Shown one piece after another: positions 42,798 through 54,656 of a stretch of 64,000 bases of DNA; the stretch's first letter is position 1; each line of letters opens with the position of its first letter. Position numbers and translations under genes: made by a program. The notes beneath the pieces are model-generated. The model was not told the origin of the DNA. It saw only the letters and a list, made by a program, of their open reading frames with translations, and made no database searches. Source of the stretch: Capsaspora owczarzaki ATCC 30864 (lineage: Eukaryota > Opisthokonta > Filasterea); NCBI RefSeq assembly GCF_000151315.2, contig NW_011887292.1, positions 599,534 through 663,533 of the forward strand, given 5' to 3'.

Positions 42798-45700
42798 ATG
42801 TCGTTTCAATACGAGCAGCAGGTAACCTCTCTCTCTCTCTCGCTCATCTCTCTCTCTCTTTCCTACGATCCTCATCTGTCGTCATCTGTCGTGTTGGTGT
42901 GTGACTCTTCTTGCTTGTGTGGATGGAGAGAGCGTGGTTGCGTTGCTGCTCCCTGCTCCATTGCTGCCCGCGCGTTCTCGCGTTTCCAAAGCGCCGTTCT
43001 CTGCTGCTGCTGCTTCCCTCAGAGACACACGCTCATTTCACTCCATCCTTGCAATGCAACTACACTATCACAGGTGATCGAGGCCGCCGAGCTGATTGCA
43101 AGAGGCGCTCATGCTGATGCACTCCAGGTTAGACTCCATATGCCCATGCTCACTCTCATCCTCTCCTCTCCCAGTCCTAGGGCCGCAGTCCAGGACCCAG
43201 ACCAACCGGACTTCTTCTCCCCGAATCAACCAACACGCGCGCCTTCTCTCCCCCCCTCCCCCTCCGCTTCTTGGCTCAGTCCGCCTCTGCAAAACCCGCA
43301 CGAGCACCCAACGTCGATGCAGAAGCTGAGATCTCGCTTTTTTGGATTTTTTTTTACTTTTTTGCCTGTTTTCAACGATGGCTGGACGCTGGGATTGAAA
43401 GATTGAGAGATTGAGAGGATTGAGGGGAAAAAAAGAGGGGGGGGGTGGGGGCGCTTCGAAATGCGCTGGGGGGGGGTGACGATTGGAGTCTCACTCTTCT
43501 GTTCACACTTGGATACAGAGCTTGAAGCCAGTCATCGACTACTTCAACAACCAAGACAATCGCTCAAAGAAGGCATCGCTGGACCCACACCACCAGCGAG
43601 CGGCGGCCGTGCTCGTGAAGGCGTACAGCGGAGCCGAGCTTGGCGTTGCGCGCGTTGAGCAGGCGCTCGCGCTCGTGCAGCGCATGGCTGCTGCCGATTC
43701 TGCACAGGATGCCAGTATCTTGCTAGGATCGATCAAGGCGGTCCTTGGACTCCATCACGCCATTCGCGCTGGCCTACCGACATACTCTGCACCTTTGGCC
43801 GAGCTCGAGCGGCACGCGAGGTTGTTCGCCACCCGGCTCGCATCTGTGCGCTCCAGTGACCTCAACGAGCTGGAAGTGTTTGAGACCTTGCGACAACTTT
43901 TCGAGTTGACCCATGACACGGAGGCGTTGGCTCAGCTACTCAAGTTACACCTCAAGCATGTCGTAAGTTTTTTTTTTCTTTTGGGCATTCGCTCTCGTGT
44001 TGCTTGGACTGGGGAGGCACATCACTTGCTCACTCGTGCCGGGCTCATTCTCTTCCACTTGTTTTTGTTTCTAGGCTGACCACCCGCGTGACTTTGTTCG
44101 ACTCAAAGAATTGGGAAAGGTTGCGCTGTGCTCGTCAGAGTTGGCGCTGGTGCAGAGCATTTGTGTTGCTGCAGCCCCCCAATGTGCCTCCAGTCTTGAG
44201 GCGTGTGATCTGATTGTCGATTTACTACAGCAAACCGTGGATCTCCTCCACCACTGTGCGAGCACAATGTGTCAGCTGGTCCCCAAGGGCATCAAAAGCG
44301 CTGTCGCCATCCACACGCTCGAGTGGCTCCCTGTTCGCGAAGTATTGGATGCCTCGTTCGCTCGCGACTGCTTCCAGCAACTGCTGTTCACGGCAGATTC
44401 TGCCTGCGCGCTGGCCAATGCCGCCAACCATCAGCCCTCACCCGCACCAACATGGGAATCTCGTCTTGCGCGTGCGTGCGTAGCATTGGGCCGCTGGACT
44501 GAGATCCTTGAAACCCTCGCACAACTCTCCAGAAAGTTTGGCATGGAAGGGCCTTCGGAGTTTCCCCACGCGGCCTGGCGCTCGCTTGCTTCAGAGTTTA
44601 ATGCACGCATGTGGCTGCGCATCGTGTATGCCATCAATTCGCTCGAATGGGCGGCCTCCTCGTCCCTCCCTGCTCTGGAGAGTCCTGTTGCCTGCGCTGT
44701 CGTTGCCGCGTCCGGCTGGCGTTTGCGCGATCTCTCGGAGACGGAGCAAAACCAACTGCCGGCCTCATTCCGCAAGTTTTTGTTTACTCTCGCATGCCAG
44801 CGCTTGTGTGTGGTGGTGCGGTTGCAAAAATGCACGCCTGCCTTCTGGCGAGCAAAGGACGACAAGATCCGTCACACTCTGCTTCAGACGCTCAGCAAGT
44901 TGGTCAGCCGCACAACGCTTCTGGCTCCGCTTCCCCTCGAGGAGCTGGTGCCCACGCTGGTTCATCGCTTGTCACTTCGTCTTGTGGACGAGTCGATGAC
45001 GCAGCTGTCGTGGTATGACCACCAAGCTCTAGCCGCAAGTCCTCTTGATTTCTCATTGCTTCTCTGGATCGTGAAGCATGCTCGAGCAAGCTTTGGGAAT
45101 GACGAGCTTGAGTTTGCGCAGTATCTGCATTCAGTACTCAAGGCTGTCTCTGCAAACCATCCTGCAAGCACTCAATGGCAGATGGAAGCATTCGTGCTGA
45201 TGTGCAGCCTGACCGCCAAGCCCTCCGTTTTGCAAAGCGAGTTGCCGTCTCAGTTGCAGCTCTCCTCTGAAAGCCACACTGCAATCTGGGAATCTTATTT
45301 GCGCGGCGACGTAATCCAAGGCAATGCCCTTCACGATCCTGCGCTCATGAGCCCCGAGCACCTCTCTATTGCCGCTCGTTATGCCGACTCGTGCTTGGCA
45401 ATTGAAGGTTCCTTCAACAATCTCATCGAGTGTGCGTTGTTTGCTGCAACACATAGCATGCTTGCCCTTCAGGCGGCGTGGCAGGCGGTTGCCGACCAGT
45501 CGACTGCATGGCAGGTACTTTCTTCCCGCTTGCCTCATCTTTCGTTGGAGCAGTTCAATGGTTTGCTGCAATCGGTGGCGAGTCGTGATCCAAGCCGGTC
45601 GAGTATTAAACCACCTGCAGACACTGAATTACTCTCATTGCTCGAGTTGACTCTGGCAGCCGCTTCTCGGCTGGCGCAAGGGAGCCAAAGCTCGATTCCA

Positions 45701-48700
45701 GGCGAATCACAGATGATCGTCCGTCTCATTCCTCCAAACAATCAAGGAGGCTCAACCGGTGTCTCATCTGCCTCATCCCGTTCTTTGCCAGATGTGACCT
45801 TTTCCCCACACAAGAGCGCGGTCGCATCTCTCAACCAACCTCGCCTCCGTGCTGAGGAGAAGCGGATGACTTTGCACCCTCCTGCATCATCAAAAGTTGT
45901 CCCATCTTCGAGCTCTGATCAGCTTCCAAGCGACCAGGATGCCAGCGCCGACCAGAATGCCAGCGCCGATACGTGGAAACGCAGCACACTCGCCCATCTC
46001 ATGTCGCAGGTTAAAGGATCCACTGCCAACGATGCATCTGCTACCAACGGTGCAGCCGCTTCTAGTCCAGCCAAGCCAGTCCAGCTGCCATCGAGTCAGC
46101 AGGGATCTGCCGCTCAACCGCTCGTGCAGCCCAATCCGATCCTTGCGATTCTGGCCAAGCAGCGTGCTAGCAAGTGGGAGTGCGGGTCGTGCATGATTGG
46201 AAACGAACTTACGGTTGACAAGTGCGTTGCATGCGGCACCAAGCGACCTGGAGCACCCGAATCGAAGCCTTCGGCACCGATCACGACTGCACCAGCACCC
46301 GGTGGCATGCCTTCGTTCAAGCCGCTTGGTATGCCATCATTTGCATTTGGAGGTGCTGCAGCAGCTGCACCTGCACCTGCGCCTGCACCTGCGCCTGCCC
46401 TTGTGCCTGCACCTGCCCCTGTGCCTGCATCTGCAACTGCAACTGCAACTGCACCTGCCACTGTACCTGCTGCTGCGCCTGCAAAGGTGGAAACTGCGAC
46501 CACCACTGTCGAGGCCGGCACAGTCGACGCTGGGCAAGCGAAAGAGCCAGCGAAAGAGCCAGCGAAAGAGCAAGCGTCCTCAGCGACCAATCCGATCCTT
46601 GCGATTCTGGCCAAGCAGCGTGCTAGCAAATGGGAGTGCGGGTCTTGCATGATTGGAAACGAACTGACGGTTGACAAGTGCGTTGCATGCGGCACCAAGC
46701 GACCTGGAGCACCCGAGTCGAAGCCTTCGGCACCGATCACGACTGCACCAGCACCCGGTGGCATGCCTTCGTTCAAGCCGCTTGGTATGCCATCATTTGC
46801 ATTTGGAGGTGCTGCAGCAGCTGCACCTGCACCTGCGCCTGCACCTGCGCCTGCACCTGCACCTGCGCCTGCACCTGCACCTGCACCTGCACCTGCAGCT
46901 GCGCCTGCAAAGGTGGAAACTGCGACCACCACTGTCGACGCTGGGCAAGCGAAAGAGCCAGCGAAAGAGCCAGCGAAAGAGCAAGCGTCCTCAGCGACCA
47001 ATCCGATCCTTGCGATTCTGGCCAAGCAGCGTGCTAGCAAGTGGGAGTGCGGGTCGTGCATGATTGGAAACGAACTTACGGCTGACAAGTGCGTTGCATG
47101 CGGTACCAAGCGACCTGGAGCGCCCGAATCGAAGCCTTCGGCAGCGATCACGACTGCACCAGCACCCGGTGGCATGCCTTCGTTCAAGCCGCTTGGCATG
47201 CCATCATTTGCATTTGGAGGTGCTGCAGCAGCTGCACCTGCACCTGCGCCTGCACCTGCGCCTGCACCTGCACCTGCCCCTGTGCCTGCAACTGCAACTG
47301 CACCTGCACCTGCACCTGCACCTGCACCTGCGCCTGCAAAGGTGGAAACTGCGACCACCACTGTCGAGGCCGGGCAAGCGAAAGAGCCAGCGAAAGAGCA
47401 AGCGTCCTCAGCGACCAACCCTATCCTTGCGATTCTGGCCAAGCAGCGTGCGAGCAAATGGGAGTGCGGGTCGTGCATGATTGGAAACGAACTTACGGTT
47501 GACAAGTGCGTTGCATGCGGCACCAAGCGACCTGGAGCGCCCGAGTCGAAGCCTTCGGCACCGAGCACGACTGCGCCAGCACCCAGCGGTATGCCTGCGT
47601 TCAAGCCGCTTGGTATGCCATCATTTGCATTTGGAGGTGCTGCAGCAACTGCTCTTGGTGGCGCAGCGGCAGCTCAAGGTGTTCCACCAAGCGCACCGAC
47701 AAGTCTGCCAGCAATTCGCCCATTTACGCTGCCAACGACCACGGCATTGACTGCTGCCCCTGCGGCAAAGGCCGTACCTGCACCAGCACCTGTAGCTGCC
47801 GTACCTGCACCTGTACCTGCAACTGCACCTGCCCTTACACCCACAAAAGCACCCTCTGTTGGCAGCGTGGAGGCAAGTCAGGCACAAGAAGCATCGAAGG
47901 ACGTGCCCGCAACCACATCTGCTTCCACCTCATTGGTACCCACCCAACCTGTCACTCAGGCTCCATCGCCCTTGAAATTGCAGTCACCTTCGAGCGGCTC
48001 ATCGTCTGCAACTGTAGCAGCATCAAAACCATCTCTTCTTTCAGCCGTGCAAAAACCAGCGCCAGCTGCCGGTGCAATTACCTTTGCTGCACCCAAGTTC
48101 TCTGTGCCAGTCGCAAGCAGCGTTGCTTTCGCGGCGCCCAAGTTTTCTGCACCCAAGCAGCAACAGGTTCCTCGCACAGCTCCGGCTCCTTCTTCCGCAA
48201 GCCCTGATAGCGCGAGTGGGCCTCGTTTTGGAGCAGCGCCATCGTTTTCGTCCAGTGTCAATTTGATGCCGACCTCCAGCGCTCGTAATGCGTCTCAGGG
48301 GCTGGGTGCCACTTTTGGAGCTGCCACCACCACCACCACCACCACCACACCATCTGCTTGGAGTTCTCTCGCGTCGTCTTCGGCTCCCGTGCTGGGTCGT
48401 AAGGAATCTGAGACGGCGAAGTCGGCTGCGGTTCCTTTAGGCAATGACTCTGCCTCGCCTGTTGCAACGTCCGCTGACGTTCCTGAAGTAACCATCCCGA
48501 AGCCTCAAGCATCCACCCAGACGCCAAAAGCTGATCTCGCAGATCAAACGTCCCCTGCATCTGAAGCCCAGCCTGTCGCCAAGCCAGCTGACATGAGTAG
48601 TCCCCTTCCCCGCTCAGGTGCACCCGATGTGCCTAAATTGCCGGTCAGTACCAGTGCAGAAGCTCCCAAGTCTCCAGCCTCCAAAGAAGATGCAGCGGGA

Positions 48701-50733
48701 GCTGCACAAGGTCGCACAGAAGTTGCACAAAGTTTCACCAAACTGGCCAGCGGAGGATTTTTCAAACAATTCCAAAGCGAGTTCCAGGCGAGCGCGTCCA
48801 AACCGACATCGCCGGAGAGTATTGGCGCCCCCTTGCGCAATGCTCCGCTCGCCACTCAGGCCGAGCCCTCCTCGTCGACACCGGCCGGTTTGGGTGCGAC
48901 TCCCAGCGGGGCTGCCACTGCGCCGAAAGGTGAGGCCAAACTAGAGAGCGCCGGCGCCCCCTTGCGCAATGCTCCGCTCGCCACTCAGGCTGAACCCTCC
49001 TTGTCGACGTCGGCCGTTGTGGGAGCTGTTCCCAGCGACAATTCCACTGCATCGAAAGGCGAACTTTCGAAGCCAGAGACGGCAGGTGGTTCGGAAAGGA
49101 AAGTGGTTTCCGTGCCAAGCGAATCAAAAGCTGCGATCCAAACTCGCGTGCCAGCCATGCCCCTGCGTCCCGCCCCTGTCCCAAATCAAGCAGCCGTACA
49201 CGACTCGCTGGTTGCCGCAAAGATTCCGGACTCAAGCGCAGTACTACCTCGGACTTCGAACTCGGAGGTTGAACTCGTGCCGAGGGTGAAGCGCTCGTTT
49301 GTTGGTGAAGATGCTGTTTCCGATGATGATCCCATCCCACGCAAGACTGGCAACCCTGGTTCGCGCTCTCCCGAGACCAAAAAATCGGGACTGACGTTCC
49401 AATTTGCCAAGAAGCCCTCCGAGTCAAACCAACCGAGTGAAGCTCCGCCTTCCACGGCGACCGCGGCCCTCCCTCAGGCTGGATTTGCGTTTGGCTCTGC
49501 GTCCACAAGCAGCACAGCCACTGAGACTCCATCCAACTCAAAGTTTGTCTTTGGCAGTCCGAGCAAAGCAGCCAACCCTTCGAGTGTTGTGTCCACTGCC
49601 AACTCCGGCCAGGTTGAATCTGGCGCTTCAAAGCCAACAGGGTTTTCATTTGGGACGCCGACAGCCAAAGCTTCGACGCAAAGCGCTGCTACGCCAGTTT
49701 CAGTTCCTTCCTTTAGTCCAGCTGGACCCAGCCAGGTCGAGGGTGGGTCCAAACCTGAGAGCGTCAAGCCATCAACCAACTTCTCTTTTGGCACGCCGGC
49801 GGCTAAACCGAGCGTGGCTGCCAGTGCCACGCCCGAGACCAAGTCAGTTATCGGCGGTTCTACCATTAAGGCAGGTGGCTTTGCTTTCGGCAGTTCCGCT
49901 GCCCCCCCAGCTGCTGGTCTGACTCCCTCCAAACCCGCCGATAATAAACCAGTTTCAGCTGACGCTTCTAGTGGATCTGGCGCCCCCGCCGCTAACCGAG
50001 CGTGGCTGCCAGTGCCACGCCCGACACCAAGCCACTTTTCGACGCCTCGACCGTCAAGACAGGCGGCTTTGCCTTTGGCGGCTCTGCTGCCACCCCAGCT
50101 ACTGGTCTGACTCCCTCCAAACCCGCCGATGACAAGCCAGTTTCAAGTGACTCTTCTAGTGGATCTGGCGCCCCCGCCGCTGCCGCGCCAAAGCCTGATA
50201 TCGTCAAGCCAGCAACGAGCTTCGCTTTTGGCACGCCTGCGGCTAAACCGAGCGTGGCTGCCAGTGCCACGCCCGAGACCAAGTCACTTATCGGCGGTTC
50301 TACCATCAAGACGGGTGGCTTTGCTTTCGGCACCCCAGTTGCTGGTTTGACTCCCTCCAAACCCGCCGATAACAAACCAGTTTCAACCGACGCTTCTAGT
50401 GGATCTGACGCTGCCGCACCAAAGCCTGATACCGTCAAGCCCGCAACAGGCTTCGCTTTTGGCACGCCGGCGGCTGCTAGCTCGACCATTAGGGCAGGCG
50501 GCTTTGCTTTCGGCAGTTCTGCTGCCACTCCATCAGCCAGCGTCGATCCTGTAGCCAAGGCTTCCTTGAGTGGCGGGGCGCCCGCTGCCCCTGGGTTCTC
50601 ATTCGGCACGCCCAAAGCTTCTCTGCCTGCCTTCACGTTCTCTGGCTCGCTTTCCAACTCGAAGCAGACCCCGACTCCAACGACTCAAACTGTGCCACCA
50701 CCGAGCGCAAGTGACGACTCTACCAGCAATTAA
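42798..50733 (+). CDS. Large FG nucleoporin with four RanBP2-type zinc fingers (Nup358/Nup153-like)
   Basis: Exons: 42798-42821 (MSFQYEQQ), 43074-43127, 43519-43962 and 44075-50733; about 2390 residues if one frame break is discounted. Residues 1-700 are helical, like the N-terminal solenoid of Nup358/RanBP2 (for example LTQLSWYDHQAL recalls the LxxLTRYD segment). Four zinc fingers of W-x-C-x2-C-x10-C-x2-C form follow at about 873, 1026, 1163 and 1302 (KWECGSCMIGN, DKCVACGTKRPG), each with a GMPSFKPLGMPSFAFGG FG motif and an Ala-Pro linker. The rest is disordered with FG motifs (GFAFGS, FSFGTP, FVFGSP) in a second repeat array. FG motifs bind transport receptors; these fingers bind Ran in Nup153/Nup358. 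No Ran-binding or cyclophilin domain was seen. The frame breaks near 49993, where a copy reads ctaacc instead of ctaaacc; coding resumes to TAA at 50731. Confidence 0.85.
46133..47660 (+). repeat. Four-copy tandem coding repeat (zinc finger + FG + Ala-Pro linker)
   Basis: Near-identical units begin at about 46133, 46589, 47000 and 47417 (periods 456, 411 and 417). Each encodes NPILAILAKQRAS, a zinc finger, an FG motif, an Ala-Pro stretch of varying length and a KEPAKE run. Copies differ at very few bases outside the Ala-Pro part; copy 3, for instance, has TADKC for TVDKC. The length differences come mostly from GCACCT/GCGCCT hexamers and from the number of AKEP units. Confidence 0.95.
49780..50530 (+). 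repeat. FG-repeat array in nucleoporin C-terminus
   Basis: Roughly four imperfect units of about 180-200 bp encode [12 protein letters not shown], then TIKxGGFAFG, GLTPSKPAD and SSGSG/APKPD segments. Units share long identical stretches. One junction (about 49988-49995) lacks an internal segment present in the next unit and carries the frame break. Confidence 0.85.
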
Positions 50734-50956
50734 CTGCTTGTGAACATGAAGTGTTGCTCATGCTGTTCTTGTGTCAAGTGTATTTTACAATGTGTGTTCA
50801 ACGGTGCATTCTAGTGTTGTTCGAACAGCATGAATTCATGCCTGCAGCTTTGAGATGTAGTGTGGGTCATTCATTCGACGATAACAGCGACAATTCACAC
50901 CTCGTTGACCAGTGCAAATAGTCACCCCGCAACCCAGCACAGTTTTCGATGAACAA
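50734..50956. other. Short convergent spacer, nucleoporin / GTPBP
   Basis: 223 bp between two convergent stop codons must carry both 3' UTRs. No clear AATAAA is visible on either strand. Confidence 0.4.
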
Positions 50957-53900
50957 TCAAACAAGAGGAATTGGACGCGCGGTTGTGGCATTCGGAGGAG
51001 CAGCCACGGATGCAGGGCGGAAGGGCAGGATTCTGGTGACTTTCCCCATCGCCCGAGCTCGCGAATCGCAGAGTAACACGAGGGCACCCAATGGAACATA
51101 CTCGGGAAGACGATTGAATCGGATGCAAACAGAAGCACGATCTCCAGGCACAAGGCGATCCGCGTTGTTCAATGCAACAACCATGCCCGCCTGACGAACG
51201 CCGGAAACATGGACGGTGGAGCAAAAGCGCGGCTGAATCACCGTGTCAGGCAATACGAGCGTAATCTCTGCCTCGAATTCCAGACACGCTGTAGGGTGGA
51301 CGGATGGATCGACCAACGCCATGCCCTTGCGAAAGTCAGACCGCGTCCCACAACCGGCGCTCAATCCCAACGACGCAATATGCCCCGCCTTGGCGTAACG
51401 GCAAGGCACCCGGTTGCGATGAATGGACGTCACATGTACAGGCTGGAACTCCCCGGCTTCGTTCGGGCCAGCGAGGAGCTCGTCTCCAACATGAATGGTG
51501 CCGCGAAGCACGGGACCACTCAGCACCACGCCCACATCGGGAATGTCAAATGTTTCCTCAACCTGAAACTCGGCCGGGCGCTGGAACTCTGCATCGTCCA
51601 AGGGCGCTGGGACTGGAAGGGCACTCAGGAACTTTCGCAAAAGACCCAGACCTTCGCCGGAAACGCTCGAAACTTTGAAAATGGGAACAATCTGCTGAGA
51701 TTCGAATGTGGTGGCCAGCTCCATCAGCTCGGTGCCGGCAGATTCTACCAAGACCGGAGAGCGACCGCATGTTGGGGACGACAGGAGCTGGTGGAGATGC
51801 GACATGGTCTGATTGAGATGGCGCGGCAGGGCCGTATCAACCTTGCTGACCACGACAATGAATGGCACACGGAGCGTCAGGAGCAAACCCAGATGCTCAC
51901 GAGTCATGCGTCCCACCCCGGCATTGGCACCGACAATCAAGGCCGCGTAGTCGGCGCGTTGGCCTGTCAGACTGGACACTGTCGTTTTCAGGTACTTTTC
52001 GTGGCCAGCCAAGTCCATAAACATGATGAGCTTGGAAGACGATGCACAGATGTCTGCCCAAGTCGCAGGCTGCGTGTTTCCTGCGAGTGTAATTTCATGG
52101 GTACTGCCGGCTACCCCGACGCAATGCCGGGAATCGATAGCCTCACCGTTCTCGTTAAATCCCATCAGCTCGTACGCAACGCTCGACGTGCGCCCAGTCT
52201 CAATCTCGTGTTTGTGACGGAAGAGGTTGAGACGGGCACGACCTCGTCCGTTGTCCAGCGCTCCGTGCGTCAGCACCCCGAGCAAGGTGCTCTTGCCAGC
52301 ATCAACCCCGCCAAGGACGGCAATACGCGCCGTGTCGGTAGTGTGAACGCCCTCAAACACGCTTTCGGGCAGCTTTCGCACCAAAGCCTGGGCAAAGTAT
52401 CGCTCGCCAGATGGAGCCGCCAAAGTCGGCGGTGCGGCGAAGGCAGGCGACGCCACAAGCACCGCAGCAGCAGCAGCAGCAGAAGCAGTAGCAGCAGAAG
52501 GACCAGTGGTGTTGCCCGTCGCAGCCGCCGTCATTGCAAGCGAGCCTGACGACGAAGAGCGCGAAAATGGCGGCGAAGTTGCGTACAGGTCCATGAGCGA
52601 CGACGACAGCTGGAGTGTCGGGGGTAGAACTTGGTGCGCGGCAGAGAAGCTCGGCGAGCCATGAAACGACTCTGCATTCAACACTTCCGTCTGCGACGAT
52701 GTCCGTGAGCGCCAGCCGCTGTTCATCGGATGCACAGGAGAGGCGGAGGTGGTCGAGAAGGCGATCGGGAAGCTCGTTGGCGCCACACTGAACACGGTGG
52801 TGGTTGTTGAAGAAGAGCGCTGGCGAGGCTCTTCAAATTGCAGTAGCGTTTCCTCTGTTGCGTCAAGAGCGCAGCTCGCGGCTGAGGTGTCCTCGACGGG
52901 GCTCGACGACACGGCCACCAGAGCTGCACGTTCTTGCAATGCACGTTGCTCCTCGCCCATTCGCACCAGTTCAGAGACGGCGCGAGGAATGAGCACGACC
53001 ACTTCTGCATTGACGCGCTTCGCCATCACTTGGAGCGTGCTGATCGACTCGCGCAGTTCTTCAGCGCAGAGCCCAACGATTTCGCCGTCATCGTCAACGC
53101 CGATTTCGTAGATGGCTTCGCCTTTGCCTTCCGCGAGCCGCCACTTGAGCTGCGTGATGAGGTGTTCCAATCGCAAGTCTGTCGGAGTTCCCAATTTCAG
53201 CTGCCATGCAACCCAACAAGCAAATCTCGGTGAGTGGCATGCAGGTGGTGATCAGCCAAACGGCAACGCAATTTGCGAGGGAAGGACAGTAAGATAAGAT
53301 AAGAGCTTTGTTGAAGCTGTGCTCGAAATCCAAGATTGGCTCTAATCTCGGCTGTTGCGCGCCAAAATTTCAATGATTTTTCAACAATTTCTGACCTTGT
53401 ATTCGTGATTGCCTTCCTCGACTTCGGGCGGGAGTCGCAGCGAGCCATCCTCGTCCATGACAAAGACCGATCCACCTGCCAGGGCGAATGAATTGGCGGC
53501 AGCGGCAGCAGCAGCGGCAGCAGCAGCAGCGGCGGCAGCAGCAGCAGCAGCAGAACCACCGTTCAATGACGGCGAATGGCCGAGATTGCCGTAGCTGCCA
53601 TTCCCATTCCCATTTGCACTGGTGGCTTGTGCGCTGAAGCTGCCATTGCTTGGTTTCGCAGGGGTGGGCACGATGGCGATGGGGCTACTGGTGGTGGTGG
53701 TAGTGGTCGTAGTGGTGGTGATGTTGGGCGGAGACGATGACGTGCGCAATCCACAGACTGGACTCTCGGCCGCGCTCGCACTGTTGCTGCTGCGTGCACG
53801 GCGCTTTCGCTGGAGCCCAGAGTACGGAGACGACGACGGCGATTGCTTGCCCCCAGGAGTATTGGCTGCACCACCACCAGCACCAGCAGCAGCATCCTCA

Positions 53901-54325
53901 TCCGAGCCGCCGCCGCCAGTCGTTGTCGTCGGCGGAGATTCCATCCGCGGCAGGTCGGATTGCGCAGACGCTCCTTCGAGCTCGTGGCTGTGCTTGCGTG
54001 GTCGTGGAGCACGGTGTTGATGTTGATGTTGATGCTGATGTTGAAGTTGCTGGCTAGGCTTGCGCGATGATGCTGGCGCTGCTGTTACGTCAGGACCAAA
54101 GAAACCGACCAAGTCGTCGTCGTCATTCTTGTCGTCAACTTCATCCTGCTCTTCCTGCTGATGTTGCTGATGTTGCGGATGTTGCGGATGTTGCTTGGCG
54201 TGGTGATAATGCTGATTGCTGTGATGATGATTGTTGCTGTCGTCGCGTTGGATGCTCTGCTTGATCAGTGTGGCGTCGGCAAACGGTTCATCTGCTGTCG
54301 TTGCCGGTTGCCGCTTTCGAGCCAT
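50957..54325 (-). CDS. GTP-binding protein 1/2-like translational GTPase
   Basis: Two minus-strand exons, 53396-54325 and 50957-53200, in phase; 1057 residues. Exon 1 (310 residues) is low-complexity (His/Gln, Thr, Gly and a run of about 19 Ala), ending VFVMDEDGSLRLPPEVEEG then EYK. Exon 2 continues LKLGTPTDLRLEHLITQLKW and GEAIYEIGVDDDGEIVGL, the signature region of GTPBP1/GTPBP2. The G domain has G1 GGVDAGKST (about 605), LTHGALDNGRGRARLNLFRH, RTSSV as G2, DLAGHEKYLKTTV as G3 and SKVD as G4. Two beta-barrel domains follow (EFQVEETFDIPDVGVVLSG, then ECLEFEAEI-like and RFNRLPEY). GTPBP1/2 act in rescue of stalled ribosomes and mRNA decay in animals. The exon 1 donor (gtcaga) is weak but gives the expected EYK-LKL join. 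The head is much longer than in animals. Confidence 0.9.
53492..53560 (-). repeat. Poly-alanine-coding GCA/GCG/GCC repeat
   Basis: Mixed GCN codons encode about 19 consecutive Ala in the disordered head of the GTPBP-like protein. Confidence 0.9.
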
Positions 54326-54656
54326 GATGCAACACTTTGGCAAAATCCAGAACGGTATCACAGCCCCACAGACACGCACACAAACACGAACAAATAAATG
54401 AAGAGTAGCCACACACAAATAGGAATGAAGAATTACAGGATCATACTGTACTATGCATCGGGAGCAATCTGGAGCAGCGTTTCCGGGGGGCTCTTGCACT
54501 ATTTCCTACAGTATGCAGCGGCGTCTTTGAGGTGGCTGTAACCTTGTTGATAGCATGCATGGATTTGGGATCTGTATCGCAAACCGACAAACCACCATTT
54601 GTGCACAATGGTCAGTCTCTCACACACACAATTTCTCAGACGCTTTCTTCTGTCAA
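54326..54656. promoter_or_regulatory. Divergent promoter, GTPBP / MED18
   Basis: A 331-bp spacer between head-to-head start codons, without long homopolymers. An in-frame ATG at 54555 lies 34 codons upstream of the chosen MED18 start and could be an alternative start. No TATA box is evident. Confidence 0.4.

Noticed and set aside
46114-47604. 496-codon antisense frame across the nucleoporin zinc-finger repeats
   Set aside because: It only reads the repeat backwards as Gly-Ala-rich sequence; the sense frame has real zinc-finger residues.
53381-54499. Upstream extension of the GTPBP-like protein to 54499
   Set aside because: The extension has no suitable ATG near its start and reads promoter-like sequence; ATG 54325 (MARKRQPA) is the natural start.
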